Shown here piece after piece: positions 26,926 through 33,622 of a stretch of DNA of 64,000 nt; positions within the stretch are counted from its first letter, which is position 1, and each line of letters opens with the position of its first letter. The notes under the pieces are model-generated. The model saw nothing but the letters and a program-made list of their open reading frames with translations. It was not told the DNA's origin and ran no database searches. The position numbers and the translations under genes are program-made. Origin of the DNA: Streptococcus sanguinis (lineage in GTDB: Bacteria > Bacillota > Bacilli > Lactobacillales > Streptococcaceae); contig NZ_LS483364.1 of the NCBI RefSeq assembly GCF_900475275.1, positions 186,001-250,000 of the forward strand, read 5' to 3'.

Positions 26926-27060
26926 TTATTTTCCGAGTTGTCGGATAAGGGTTTGCTTTTCTTCTTCGTTTACTGTATCTGCTACAAAAAGCACATCTAG
27001 CTCTTTAACGTAAAAAGCATTACGATTTAGTTTGTTGTGGTCAAAGATTGAAATTTCCAT
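26926..27060 (-). CDS. 44-residue protein, unknown
   Basis: MEISIFDHNKLNRNAFYVKE, then a DVLFVADTVNEEEKQT segment and a stop after QLGK. A strong site AGGAGAGG lies 8 bases before the ATG and spacing to both neighbours is tight, which supports a real short gene. The fold looks like a beta-hairpin plus helix. Function unknown. Confidence 0.6.
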   Translation of the reverse strand: MEISIFDHNKLNRNAFYVKELDVLFVADTVNEEEKQTLIRQLGK

Positions 27061-27084
27061 AATTTTTACCTCTCCTAGCTATTT

Positions 27085-27345
27085 CTAATGGCTAGTGCTT
27101 ACCGTTTGGAAGTCCTGGAAGCTGTCGCAAATTCGATTAAATACGTCAATTAAGTCATTGTCCTCGACATATACAGCAGTAAGCTGTCCGTTGTTTCTGT
27201 ATGTCAGTTCAATCACTGGCTGGGCATAGTTTCCAATCATGTAGCCCATTAGAGCATGGCCACCTGCTTGTGCAGCATCATGATCTAAAAAGTCGTAAGT
27301 GAAAGTCCGTTTTTTTGCTTTATCTGAAAATGTTTGTAGTTTCAT
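27085..27345 (-). CDS. small protein, unknown
   Basis: An 86-aa protein (KRTFTYDFLDHDAAQAGGHA, later VIELTYRNNGQLTAVYVEDN) with a mixed alpha-beta pattern. AAAGGAGCAAAAAC precedes ATG 27345. Not recognised. Confidence 0.6.
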   Translation of the reverse strand: MKLQTFSDKAKKRTFTYDFLDHDAAQAGGHALMGYMIGNYAQPVIELTYRNNGQLTAVYVEDNDLIDVFNRICDSFQDFQTVSTSH

Positions 27346-27357
27346 GTTTTTGCTCCT

Positions 27358-27573
27358 TTAGTTGTACTTGCGTCCTGCAAGTTGGATATATGCCCCATAT
27401 TCGGGGGTTAGTTTGTCGGTGGTGCTTTCTTCCGTCTGAGAGCTTTCTGTCACTCTAAAGCGCTCTAGTGAGCTCTGAGAGCTGTTTAGATGCCATAGCT
27501 TCCAGATTAGGAATAGTAGTAGTGAGACAAAGACGATTGCTTGGTCTGGTGTCATATCAATTTCTTGTATCAT
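27358..27573 (-). CDS. small membrane protein, unknown
   Basis: A 71-aa protein with one membrane segment (AIVFVSLLLFLIWKLWHL) and a polar Ser/Thr/Glu-rich tail. I chose ATG 27573, eight bases after GAGGG; an in-frame ATG at 27588 overlaps the upstream stop and could also be used. Small membrane proteins of satellites can affect helper phage or host, but nothing specific is visible. Confidence 0.55.
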   Translation of the reverse strand: MIQEIDMTPDQAIVFVSLLLFLIWKLWHLNSSQSSLERFRVTESSQTEESTTDKLTPEYGAYIQLAGRKYN

Positions 27574-27584
27574 TTGTTTTGCCC

Positions 27585-27992
27585 TCATGCAAAAATTTCT
27601 GCGAGTTCTTTATAGATATGATCAGGAATTTCGTTCAGTGCTTGCTGCTGCAGCTGGATAGCTTTGAGGCGGTTGGTGTCACTAGCGGTCTTCTTTTCGA
27701 TAATCTCACGAGTAGCCATTACTTGCTTGTAATAATCTTCTAACTTTAGCTTGCGGCCGCCTGATGTCTGTTCTTCTTCCTGCTTCTTGTTTCTCAAAAG
27801 CTCAAAACTGACAATTTCCTTGTTCTTCATGGTGAAAGCTATAGCCTTACGAGCTTTCCAGTTGTTCAAGCGAACTTTTATCTGTCTGTCGGTCCAGTCT
27901 GGTAGTCGCTTTCTAAGAATGTCCATAGTGATCAGGCCTTCGTCTTGCCAAAGCTGGGCTAGGTCTCCTTGTGTAAATGGTGTTTTAGTCAT
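27585..27992 (-). CDS. winged-helix-like protein, unknown
   Basis: A 135-aa protein. The N-terminal part (LAQLWQDEGLITMDILRKRL, then DWTDRQIKVRLNNWKARKAI) looks like a helix-turn-helix; the C-terminal part is helical and basic. First gene after the regulatory leader on the leftward operon. AAGGATAATCAAC precedes ATG 27992. Confidence 0.55.
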   Translation of the reverse strand: MTKTPFTQGDLAQLWQDEGLITMDILRKRLPDWTDRQIKVRLNNWKARKAIAFTMKNKEIVSFELLRNKKQEEEQTSGGRKLKLEDYYKQVMATREIIEKKTASDTNRLKAIQLQQQALNEIPDHIYKELAEIFA

Positions 27993-28093
27993 GTTGATTA
28001 TCCTTATCTCTTTCTTTTGGTCTTTATCGGCAGTTTATAGAGTCGCCTCTCTGAGCGGTTGCATTTGATATCCCTTTTTGGTATAATCTAAGT

Positions 28094-28197
28094 ATAAAAA
28101 GTATTCTTAAAACCCTTACGGCTTGCCTGCTAGTAAGTGTTTGAATATCTTAGTGTGAAAGGCTTGTCAGTTGGTTGCTGCGTCAAGCCTTTTTTTG
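28094..28197 (+). ncRNA. putative small RNA antisense to the leftward leader
   Basis: A good promoter (TTGCAT 28059-28064, 17-bp spacer, TATAAT 28082-28087) is followed by about 100 nt without a reading frame and a terminator hairpin (AAGGCTTG with CAAGCCTT, seven T). It runs against the leftward operon, in the gap between the HTH gene and the 135-aa gene. Bases 28104-28131 recur exactly upstream of the integrase gene. Confidence 0.6.
28104..28131 (+). repeat. 28-bp direct repeat, copy in small RNA
   Basis: Begins TTCTTAAAACCCTTACGG and ends CTTGCCTGCT; identical to 30675-30702. In this copy CTTAC and GTAAG flank the centre as an inverted repeat. Confidence 0.8.
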
Positions 28198-28247
28198 TTG
28201 CTTCTAGACTTATTCAGCCTAATTGTATTAGTGCTGTAAGCTCCTTT

Positions 28248-28433
28248 CTAATAATCTTCTGCTAGCCATTCCATGGCTTTTTGGTAAATGCAAGGTTTTA
28301 CTTCTCCGCCATCTCGAATTTTTTTGTATGTAATAGGATTGATACCTATTTCTTCGCTAGTTTGCTTAGCAGTTAATTTTTTATCCGCTTGCTTTCGGCG
28401 TATTGCTTTTGCTTGAGTTGAGGTGATAAGCAA
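28248..28433 (-). CDS. Cro-like helix-turn-helix regulator
   Basis: A 61-aa protein with an HTH (KKLTAKQTSEEIGINPITYK). TTG start after AAGGAGAAG. It is the first gene of the leftward promoter, opposite the larger repressor, the position of a cro/xis-like switch gene. Confidence 0.65.
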   Translation of the reverse strand: MLITSTQAKAIRRKQADKKLTAKQTSEEIGINPITYKKIRDGGEVKPCIYQKAMEWLAEDY

Positions 28434-28456
28434 TATATTCTTCTCCTTTCCTGTTT

Positions 28457-28557
28457 GTAAAGAATTTCTTTACTTGAGCTAAGTATATAATGTTTTTCTT
28501 TACTTGTCAATAGATAATAAAAAAAAACTTTACAAAAGGTTTCTTAGTAGTTATAAT
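28457..28557. promoter_or_regulatory. divergent promoters and operators of the satellite switch
   Basis: Leftward promoter: TTGACA (minus strand, 28505-28510), 17-bp spacer, TATACT (28482-28487). Rightward promoter: TTTACA (28529-28534), 17-bp spacer, TATAAT (28552-28557). A perfect palindrome GTAAAGAATTTCTTTAC (28457-28473) and half sites CTTTAC at 28498-28503 and 28528-28533 lie at or in the promoters. TTTCTTTACTTG occurs twice, 30 bp apart. These are the likely repressor operators. Confidence 0.75.
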
Positions 28558-28574
28558 TTAACTGAGGTGATAAG

Positions 28575-29213
28575 ATGCCAACAATAAAAAACAGACTTAA
28601 GGAACTAAGAATAAAAAAAGGAATAACACAAGATAAACTTGCAACAGAATTAAATAAAGGGGTAAGTGAAAACGAAAAGCTAGTATCAAAGATGGTTATA
28701 TCTAATTGGGAAAATAATAAACATGCCATCAAACCAGAGAAAGCTCAACAGTTAGCAGATTACTTCGAGGTTAGTGTGGGGTATCTACTTGGCTATGAAA
28801 AATTTTATGAGATAGAAAAAGATGCTTTAGAGAGTTCTGAAAACATTAAGAAATTAATCCAATCACATTCTAACTTTAAAGACGTCATTGATGAATTTGA
28901 AATAAGTAAAGTAAACTCTGGTAAATTTGTTTTTTCTCTATTTAACGAAACAGATAACATTGAATTATTTGAAAAACAAATAAAAAAAGCAATTATAAAG
29001 CAACTCGAGGAAGAAGTAGAGGATGTTGATACTATATCTGATGAGTCCTTAAATGAATGGGTTAACGGAGTTTATAAGGCTCTAGCTGAATTACCTATTA
29101 TCTATCAAGAATTTCTCTCGCAATTTTTGACTTTGTCGATAAATGAGCAAGATAGTATTATGAATCTGGTTACTACCTTATACGAAAATAGTTTCAGTAA
29201 GAAAAATGACTAA
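28575..29213 (+). CDS. XRE-family repressor of the satellite
   Basis: A 212-aa protein with an N-terminal XRE HTH (KELRIKKGITQDKLATELNK, then VISNWENNKHAIKPEKAQQL and ADYFEVSVGYLLGYE). The C-terminal part is acidic and helical. No LexA/CI-type serine protease motif is evident, so release from repression may need a helper-phage protein, as for Stl of SaPIs (inference). GAGGTGATAAG precedes the ATG. Confidence 0.82.
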   Translation: MPTIKNRLKELRIKKGITQDKLATELNKGVSENEKLVSKMVISNWENNKHAIKPEKAQQLADYFEVSVGYLLGYEKFYEIEKDALESSENIKKLIQSHSNFKDVIDEFEISKVNSGKFVFSLFNETDNIELFEKQIKKAIIKQLEEEVEDVDTISDESLNEWVNGVYKALAELPIIYQEFLSQFLTLSINEQDSIMNLVTTLYENSFSKKND

Positions 29214-29301
29214 GAATAAAAGATTTCGTGACACTTGATTTTTAAAAAGTAAATTTTTCTTCACATTATTTTAGAAAAATTCACGAAGTCAAGTAAAATC
29301 G

Positions 29302-29330
29302 TTGACAAAAGGTAAACAATATCATAAAAT
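29302..29330 (+). promoter_or_regulatory. promoter of the Abi leader
   Basis: TTGACA (29302-29307), 17-bp spacer, TAAAAT (29325-29330). The rest of 29214-29301 shows nothing clear. Confidence 0.65.
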
Positions 29331-29334
29331 GGAG

Positions 29335-29408
29335 ATACTTAAGAAATAGCTATCAGGAAAACCTACGGGCCCTGACTGCGGAAGGCATCTCCAAGGAGGT
29401 GTCTTTTT
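29335..29408 (+). ncRNA. structured leader/ncRNA of the Abi gene
   Basis: A small stem TCAGG/CCTGA (29352-29375) precedes a terminator hairpin GGCATCTCC-aa-GGAGGTGTC with seven T. The Shine-Dalgarno AAGGAGGT (29393-29400) lies in the 3' arm and the start codon in the T-run. GGAGAT at 29331-29336 could compete for ATCTCC (29387-29392), although it is at the edge of the transcript. Structured RNAs (the 'abiF' motif) are reported upstream of Abi_2 genes; identity needs checking. Confidence 0.55.
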
Positions 29409-30386
29409 TTGGTTCGACCATTCAAAAATATACATGAACAACTTGAAATACTACACTCTAGGGATCTTACATTAACTCAGTACCAAAGTAACAAACTTTA
29501 TTTAATGACTAACAACTATTATTCGATCATCAATGGTTATAGTCGCTACTTTTGGAAATCAACCAATAAATATTACCCTAATACAAATTTTGACGATATT
29601 TCAACTTTATATTTTTTAGATAGAGAAATAAAATTTGCATTTTTGAAAGCAACTTTAGAAGCTGAAAAACATTTAAAATCAATCACTGCCTATACTTTGA
29701 CCGAAAAGTACAGAGATGATCCTTTAGGTTATCTTAGTGAGTCTTTCTACACATACAATGCTAAAGATAAACGACAATTCAAGGATGTAGCTTTTTTAAC
29801 AAAACGCTTTAAAAAAATTATTTCTAAACATACTCGATTACCTGGAAACAACCCTATTAAGAATCATAAGAACAATCACGATGGAGTCCCGTTTTGGGTA
29901 ATGGTTGAATACCTAACTTTTGGTGAGTTAAAATTAGTTATAAAATACTTACCAAGCATTCAGAATAAGATAGCTAAACGTCACTATTCCTTTATATCCG
30001 AGAAATTACCAATCACGGCGCATTTTACAGGAAGGGTATTGCTCTCATTTATTGAAAATATTTTTGAAATTAGAAATATTTGTGCGCATGATTCACGATT
30101 ACTGGATTTTAAATGTAGAAATAATCTTTTATATTTCCCACCTCTGCATGATAAATACAATATCCCCTCTAATGCCCCCAAAAGTGATGTTTATAATACT
30201 TTTTTGACTTTACAATGTTTCTTAAGTAAAACCCAATACGCTATTTTACATAATACCTTGCTTAAGAGAATGAACTATCTAGATAACTATCTTTCAAAAA
30301 GAAATAATTCAGTTCAAACAAATTTTATTTTGCAAACATTAGGATTTCCAAATAATTGGCACCAATCAAAAAAGTTGCTACAGTAG
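29409..30386 (+). CDS. Abi_2 family (AbiD/AbiF) abortive infection protein
   Basis: A 325-aa protein of the Abi_2 family: N-terminal block EQLEILHSRDL with NNYYSIINGYSRYF, and a C-terminal HEPN-type motif R-x4-H (RNICAH, Arg222-His227), the catalytic signature of HEPN ribonucleases. Abi_2 proteins stop phage growth at the cost of the cell. TTG start, eight bases after a perfect AAGGAGGT. It lies between repressor and integrase, a usual cargo position in satellites, and is AT-rich. Confidence 0.85.
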   Translation: MVRPFKNIHEQLEILHSRDLTLTQYQSNKLYLMTNNYYSIINGYSRYFWKSTNKYYPNTNFDDISTLYFLDREIKFAFLKATLEAEKHLKSITAYTLTEKYRDDPLGYLSESFYTYNAKDKRQFKDVAFLTKRFKKIISKHTRLPGNNPIKNHKNNHDGVPFWVMVEYLTFGELKLVIKYLPSIQNKIAKRHYSFISEKLPITAHFTGRVLLSFIENIFEIRNICAHDSRLLDFKCRNNLLYFPPLHDKYNIPSNAPKSDVYNTFLTLQCFLSKTQYAILHNTLLKRMNYLDNYLSKRNNSVQTNFILQTLGFPNNWHQSKKLLQ

Positions 30387-30723
30387 CTTCTTGTAATAAT
30401 TTTCTTGAAACTAAGTTGTTAAAACCATTAAAAAGTGATATTATTTTCTCAATGTAAAAGAAGCCTACCAAGGTTACACTGCTCTAGGTTTGTATATCGA
30501 TACAAATAAGGGTTAAAATGGGAAAACGTATCATCTTTTAAGATGGTACGCTTTTTTCAAAGCTCATATAAGCTGATTTAAGCCTTGTTTTTCTTTTTCT
30601 GGACAGATTATACCGACTAACTTATCAAAACGAATTCTAGGGCATTCTACAACGCCCTGGATCCATTTAACCCTTTCTTAAAACCCTTACGGCTTGCCTG
30701 CTGATGAAAAGAAAGGGGAACTA
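30387..30723 (+). other. non-coding gap between Abi gene and integrase
   Basis: Contains TTTGTAT-atcg-ATACAAA (30489-30506), a terminator (CGTATCATCTT with AAGATGGTACG plus six T, 30527-30557), a GGGC/GCCC hairpin near 30641-30658 and the second copy of the 28-bp repeat. No coding frame. Confidence 0.65.
30675..30702 (+). repeat. 28-bp direct repeat, copy in integrase leader
   Basis: Identical to 28104-28131 and in the same orientation. It ends about 10 bases before the integrase ribosome site. Confidence 0.8.
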
Positions 30724-31869
30724 ATGAAAATTACTGAAGTCAAAAAGAAAAACGGCACTACCGTTTACCGAGCTAGCGTCTACCTAGGAGTTGACAAGGT
30801 TACTGGTAAGAAAGTAAAGACAAGTATCACTGGACGGACAAGGAAAGAGGTCAAGAGTAAAGCCCAGCAAGCGCAGTTTGATTTTAAATCTAATGGTTCG
30901 ACAGTCAAAAAGACGGTACAGGTCAAGACCTACAAAGAGCTTGCTGCCCTATGGCTAGAAAGTCACAGGCTGACAGTTAGGCCGCAAACATTTGCTGTGA
31001 CCAGGAGGCAGGTTAATCATCATCTTATCCCTGAGTTTGGGAGTATGAAGATAGACAAGATAACGCCTAGCAGTATTCAGGAGTTTATAAACAATCTGGC
31101 CCATAATCTTGTAAATTTCAAGGAGATTAACTCAATTAACAGGAGAATACTGCAGCATGGCGTAACATTGCAGCTGCTGACGTCTAACCCTGGACGTGAT
31201 GTGATTCTGCCTAAGAAGCAAAAGAAAGGCAGAGAAACAGTCAAGTTCATAGATCCGGATGATTTAAAGATGTTTATCGATTATGCTGAAAAGCTATCTA
31301 CAAAGAGCTACAAGCATTATTACCGCTTTGTGGTCTTTAAGTTGCTACTGGCCACAGGCTGCCGTATTGGAGAGCTAGCAGCCCTGGAATGGTCGGATAT
31401 TGACCTAAAGGAAAAGACAATCACAATCAGTAAAACCTACAGCCAAGAAATTCGGATGATAGGGGAAACAAAGACAAAAGCAGGTACTCGAAAGATAAGC
31501 ATAGATCCCAAAACTACGCTGATGCTGAGGCAATATCAGAATCGTCAGCGCCTAATGTTCTTAGAAGTGGGGGCTCAAGCTCCGTCTGTTGTCTTTGCCA
31601 CTACGGTTAGAGATTATCTGCCAAGGCATTCTCTCCAGCAGATTATTGACAAGCGTTGCGAGACATTGGGCATCCCACGATTTACTTGTCACGCTTTCCG
31701 CCATACTCATGCTAGTTTATTGCTGAATGCTGGTATCAGCTACAAGGAGTTGCAATATAGGTTAGGACATTCTAATATATCCATGACCTTAGATGTGTAT
31801 AGTCACCTATCCAAGGACAAAGAGAAAGAGGCTGTTTCATATTATGAAAAAGCTATAAATAGTCTATAA
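30724..31869 (+). CDS. tyrosine-family site-specific integrase
   Basis: A 381-aa tyrosine recombinase of the phage/ICE Int family. The N-terminal arm-binding domain (1-60) is followed by a SAM-like core and the catalytic residues Arg214 (TGCRIGEL), His323 and Arg326 (HAFRHTH), His349 (LGHS) and Tyr359. All are present, so it should be active. GAAAGGGGAACTA precedes ATG 30724. The stop codon overlaps the inner 22-bp repeat. It inserts the island in dut. Confidence 0.95.
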   Translation: MKITEVKKKNGTTVYRASVYLGVDKVTGKKVKTSITGRTRKEVKSKAQQAQFDFKSNGSTVKKTVQVKTYKELAALWLESHRLTVRPQTFAVTRRQVNHHLIPEFGSMKIDKITPSSIQEFINNLAHNLVNFKEINSINRRILQHGVTLQLLTSNPGRDVILPKKQKKGRETVKFIDPDDLKMFIDYAEKLSTKSYKHYYRFVVFKLLLATGCRIGELAALEWSDIDLKEKTITISKTYSQEIRMIGETKTKAGTRKISIDPKTTLMLRQYQNRQRLMFLEVGAQAPSVVFATTVRDYLPRHSLQQIIDKRCETLGIPRFTCHAFRHTHASLLLNAGISYKELQYRLGHSNISMTLDVYSHLSKDKEKEAVSYYEKAINSL

Positions 31870-31890
31870 GTCCACAAAAAGGTGAACAAA
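31869..31890 (+). repeat. right copy of inner 22-bp direct repeat
   Basis: Identical to 18798-18819 and in the same orientation; starts inside the integrase stop codon. Confidence 0.7.
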
Positions 31891-31963
31891 TTTATAAAAC
31901 AACTTACTTACAAAGGTTATAAACCTTATTAAATCAACGTTTGAAAGGATAATAAAAGAAAAT

Positions 31964-32410
31964 ATGACGAAAATTCGCGGATTCGAGCTGGTTTCCAGCT
32001 TTACAAATGAAGATTTGTTGCCCAAGAGAGAGACGGCTCACGCAGCGGGCTACGATTTGAAAGTGGCAGAGCGTACCCTCGTTGCGCCAGGGGAGATTAA
32101 GTTGGTTCCGACTGGTGTCAAGGCCTATATGCAGCCGGGCGAGGTGCTCTATCTTTACGACCGCTCGTCCAACCCTCGTAAAAAAGGCCTGGTCTTGATT
32201 AACTCCGTTGGGGTCATTGACGGCGACTACTATGGCAATCCCGGAAACGAAGGGCATATCTTTGCTCAGATGAAAAACATCACAAATCAGGAAGTCGTCC
32301 TCGAAGTTGGGGAACGTGTGGTTCAGGCTGTCTTTGCACCATTTTTGATTGCGGATGGAGATGAAGCAGAAGGTGTGCGGACCGGTGGATTTGGGTCGAC
32401 AGGGCATTAG
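31964..32410 (+). CDS. dut: dUTP diphosphatase, start codon supplied by the island
   Basis: Hydrolyses dUTP to dUMP, keeping uracil out of DNA. The 148-aa protein has the trimeric dUTPase motifs: AGYDLKV, YDRSSN, GVIDGDYYG and the C-terminal RTGGFGSTGH. The island replaces the native ATG-AAA start with ATG-ACG-AAA, so the protein begins MTKIRGF instead of MKIRGF. AAAGGATAATAA acts as ribosome site, and the native promoter is left 13.3 kb upstream. An island-end promoter or integrase read-through must now drive it. Confidence 0.95.
   Translation: MTKIRGFELVSSFTNEDLLPKRETAHAAGYDLKVAERTLVAPGEIKLVPTGVKAYMQPGEVLYLYDRSSNPRKKGLVLINSVGVIDGDYYGNPGNEGHIFAQMKNITNQEVVLEVGERVVQAVFAPFLIADGDEAEGVRTGGFGSTGH
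31969..31981 (+). repeat. attR core (right copy of 13-bp repeat)
   Basis: GAAAATTCGCGGA within codons 2-6 of the recombined dut. Confidence 0.75.
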
Positions 32411-32411
32411 T

Positions 32412-32927
32412 ATGAAAATCATTTTTATACGCCACGGAGAGCCAGATTATTCACTTTTGGAAGAGGCTGGTTATACTGGCTTTGGACTAGATTTGGCTCC
32501 CTTGTCGGCTGCTGGTCGTCGGATGGCGACAGAGGCCGCTTCTAATCCTTTGCTGGAACAGGCGGAAATTCTGATCTCCTCTTCTGTGACGCGGGCTTTG
32601 GAGACGGCTTCCTATCTGATTCGAAACCGCCAACTACCGCTTTTTGTGGAGCCTTTTCTACATGAATGGCAGGTATATGAAAGTGGGACAGAAAAGTTTG
32701 AGCAGGCTCGGAAGCTGTTTTTTGAAAATAAAGGCTCACTTCCTTCAGGAAGTCCTGTCTGGTATGAGACAGCTGAGCAGATGAAAGACCGCTTTGTGCG
32801 TACCCTAAGTAAATACAGAGAATACGAGACGGTAGCTCTTGTAGCCCATCGCATGCTCATCCGCCAGTTTGTAGCTGATCAGCAGATTGATTTTTGCCAG
32901 TTTGTTGAATGTGAACTGAAGTTTTAA
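32412..32927 (+). CDS. histidine phosphatase family protein
   Basis: A 171-aa protein with the phosphohistidine motif RHGEP (7-11) and a second His in VALVAHRMLI. The family covers phosphoglycerate mutase-like phosphatases; the substrate is unknown. ATG 32412 begins one base after the dut stop, indicating co-translation. Confidence 0.85.
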   Translation: MKIIFIRHGEPDYSLLEEAGYTGFGLDLAPLSAAGRRMATEAASNPLLEQAEILISSSVTRALETASYLIRNRQLPLFVEPFLHEWQVYESGTEKFEQARKLFFENKGSLPSGSPVWYETAEQMKDRFVRTLSKYREYETVALVAHRMLIRQFVADQQIDFCQFVECELKF

Positions 32928-32978
32928 TGTTTCGTTGTAAAAAGAATCTTAACAAAAGGATTTAGAGATAAAAGAAAT

Positions 32979-33611
32979 ATGAAAGAATTTAAGAACAAGG
33001 ACTATTCAACAGAAATTCGTCAGAAAATTCCAGGCTATGATGTGATGCTAGATGTGATTTTCCGAGGAGTATTGCTCAGGTTAGCACCCAGTTTAAAAGT
33101 CGATAAGGTGTTAGCTTTGGCAAGCCAGACGGATGAGCTGAATGGTTTGGCATCCTTATTTCCTAAGGCAGGGTTGACGGTTGTGGAGCCAAGCGAGGCG
33201 ATGCTACAAGAGCTTAAAAGACAGGTTCATCTGCCTCAAGCGGAGTATCTTAATAGTCGGTTTGAAGAAGCAGTGCTGCCTTCTGCTTATCAGATTTGTT
33301 CTTGCTTGCTAGTGTTGCAGTTTGTTGAAAATCCCAGCTTTTTTCTTCGAAAAATTTATGATTCTTTAAGTGAAGATGGCCTTCTGATTCTTAGCTTTTT
33401 TTCCAACCAGCAACTGGGCTATTGGAAAACACTTGCTTCAGAGCTAGGAGCCAATCAGCAACAAGTTCAGCGTACTTATGAGAATCAAGCTGGTTTGATG
33501 AATTCCCTCTCGCCTCAAGAAGTTGCAGGCTTGCTAGAAGAGGCTGGTTTTACCAATATAGAGCAAGTGTGTCAGGTCTTATCTACTTTTGTTTGGATTA
33601 TTAGAAAATAA
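32979..33611 (+). CDS. class I SAM-dependent methyltransferase
   Basis: A 210-aa protein with a methyltransferase core, but the glycine-rich SAM loop is poorly conserved ([11 protein letters not shown] in place of the usual GxGxG). Motif ii VVEPSEAML and later [20 protein letters not shown] fit family methyltransf_11/25. The substrate is unknown. Lies in the dut-radA run. Confidence 0.7.
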   Translation: MKEFKNKDYSTEIRQKIPGYDVMLDVIFRGVLLRLAPSLKVDKVLALASQTDELNGLASLFPKAGLTVVEPSEAMLQELKRQVHLPQAEYLNSRFEEAVLPSAYQICSCLLVLQFVENPSFFLRKIYDSLSEDGLLILSFFSNQQLGYWKTLASELGANQQQVQRTYENQAGLMNSLSPQEVAGLLEEAGFTNIEQVCQVLSTFVWIIRK

Positions 33612-33622
33612 GGAGAATCACC

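Larger units (their letters stand above)
18680..31981. mobile_element. phage-satellite (PICI-like) island inserted in dut
   Basis: A 13.3-kb element flanked by a 13-bp direct repeat (GAAAATTCGCGGA at 18680-18692 and 31969-31981) lying in the 5' end of dut. It carries an integrase near the right end, a divergent repressor pair, a leftward set of small genes, a primase-helicase, an iteron origin, one portal gene, a late-regulator-like gene, an Abi gene and several structured RNAs. Terminase, capsid, tail and lysis genes are absent, which fits a satellite rather than a prophage. The left 1.9 kb also holds decayed gene fragments. Confidence 0.85.

Noticed and set aside
29409..30386. Toxin of a type III toxin-antitoxin (ToxIN) pair
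   Set aside because: The protein matches Abi_2 with a HEPN motif, and the leader is one hairpin unit, not a tandem repeat array.
18680..31981. Complete or defective prophage
   Set aside because: No terminase, capsid, tail, holin or lysin genes are visible; size and gene order fit a satellite.
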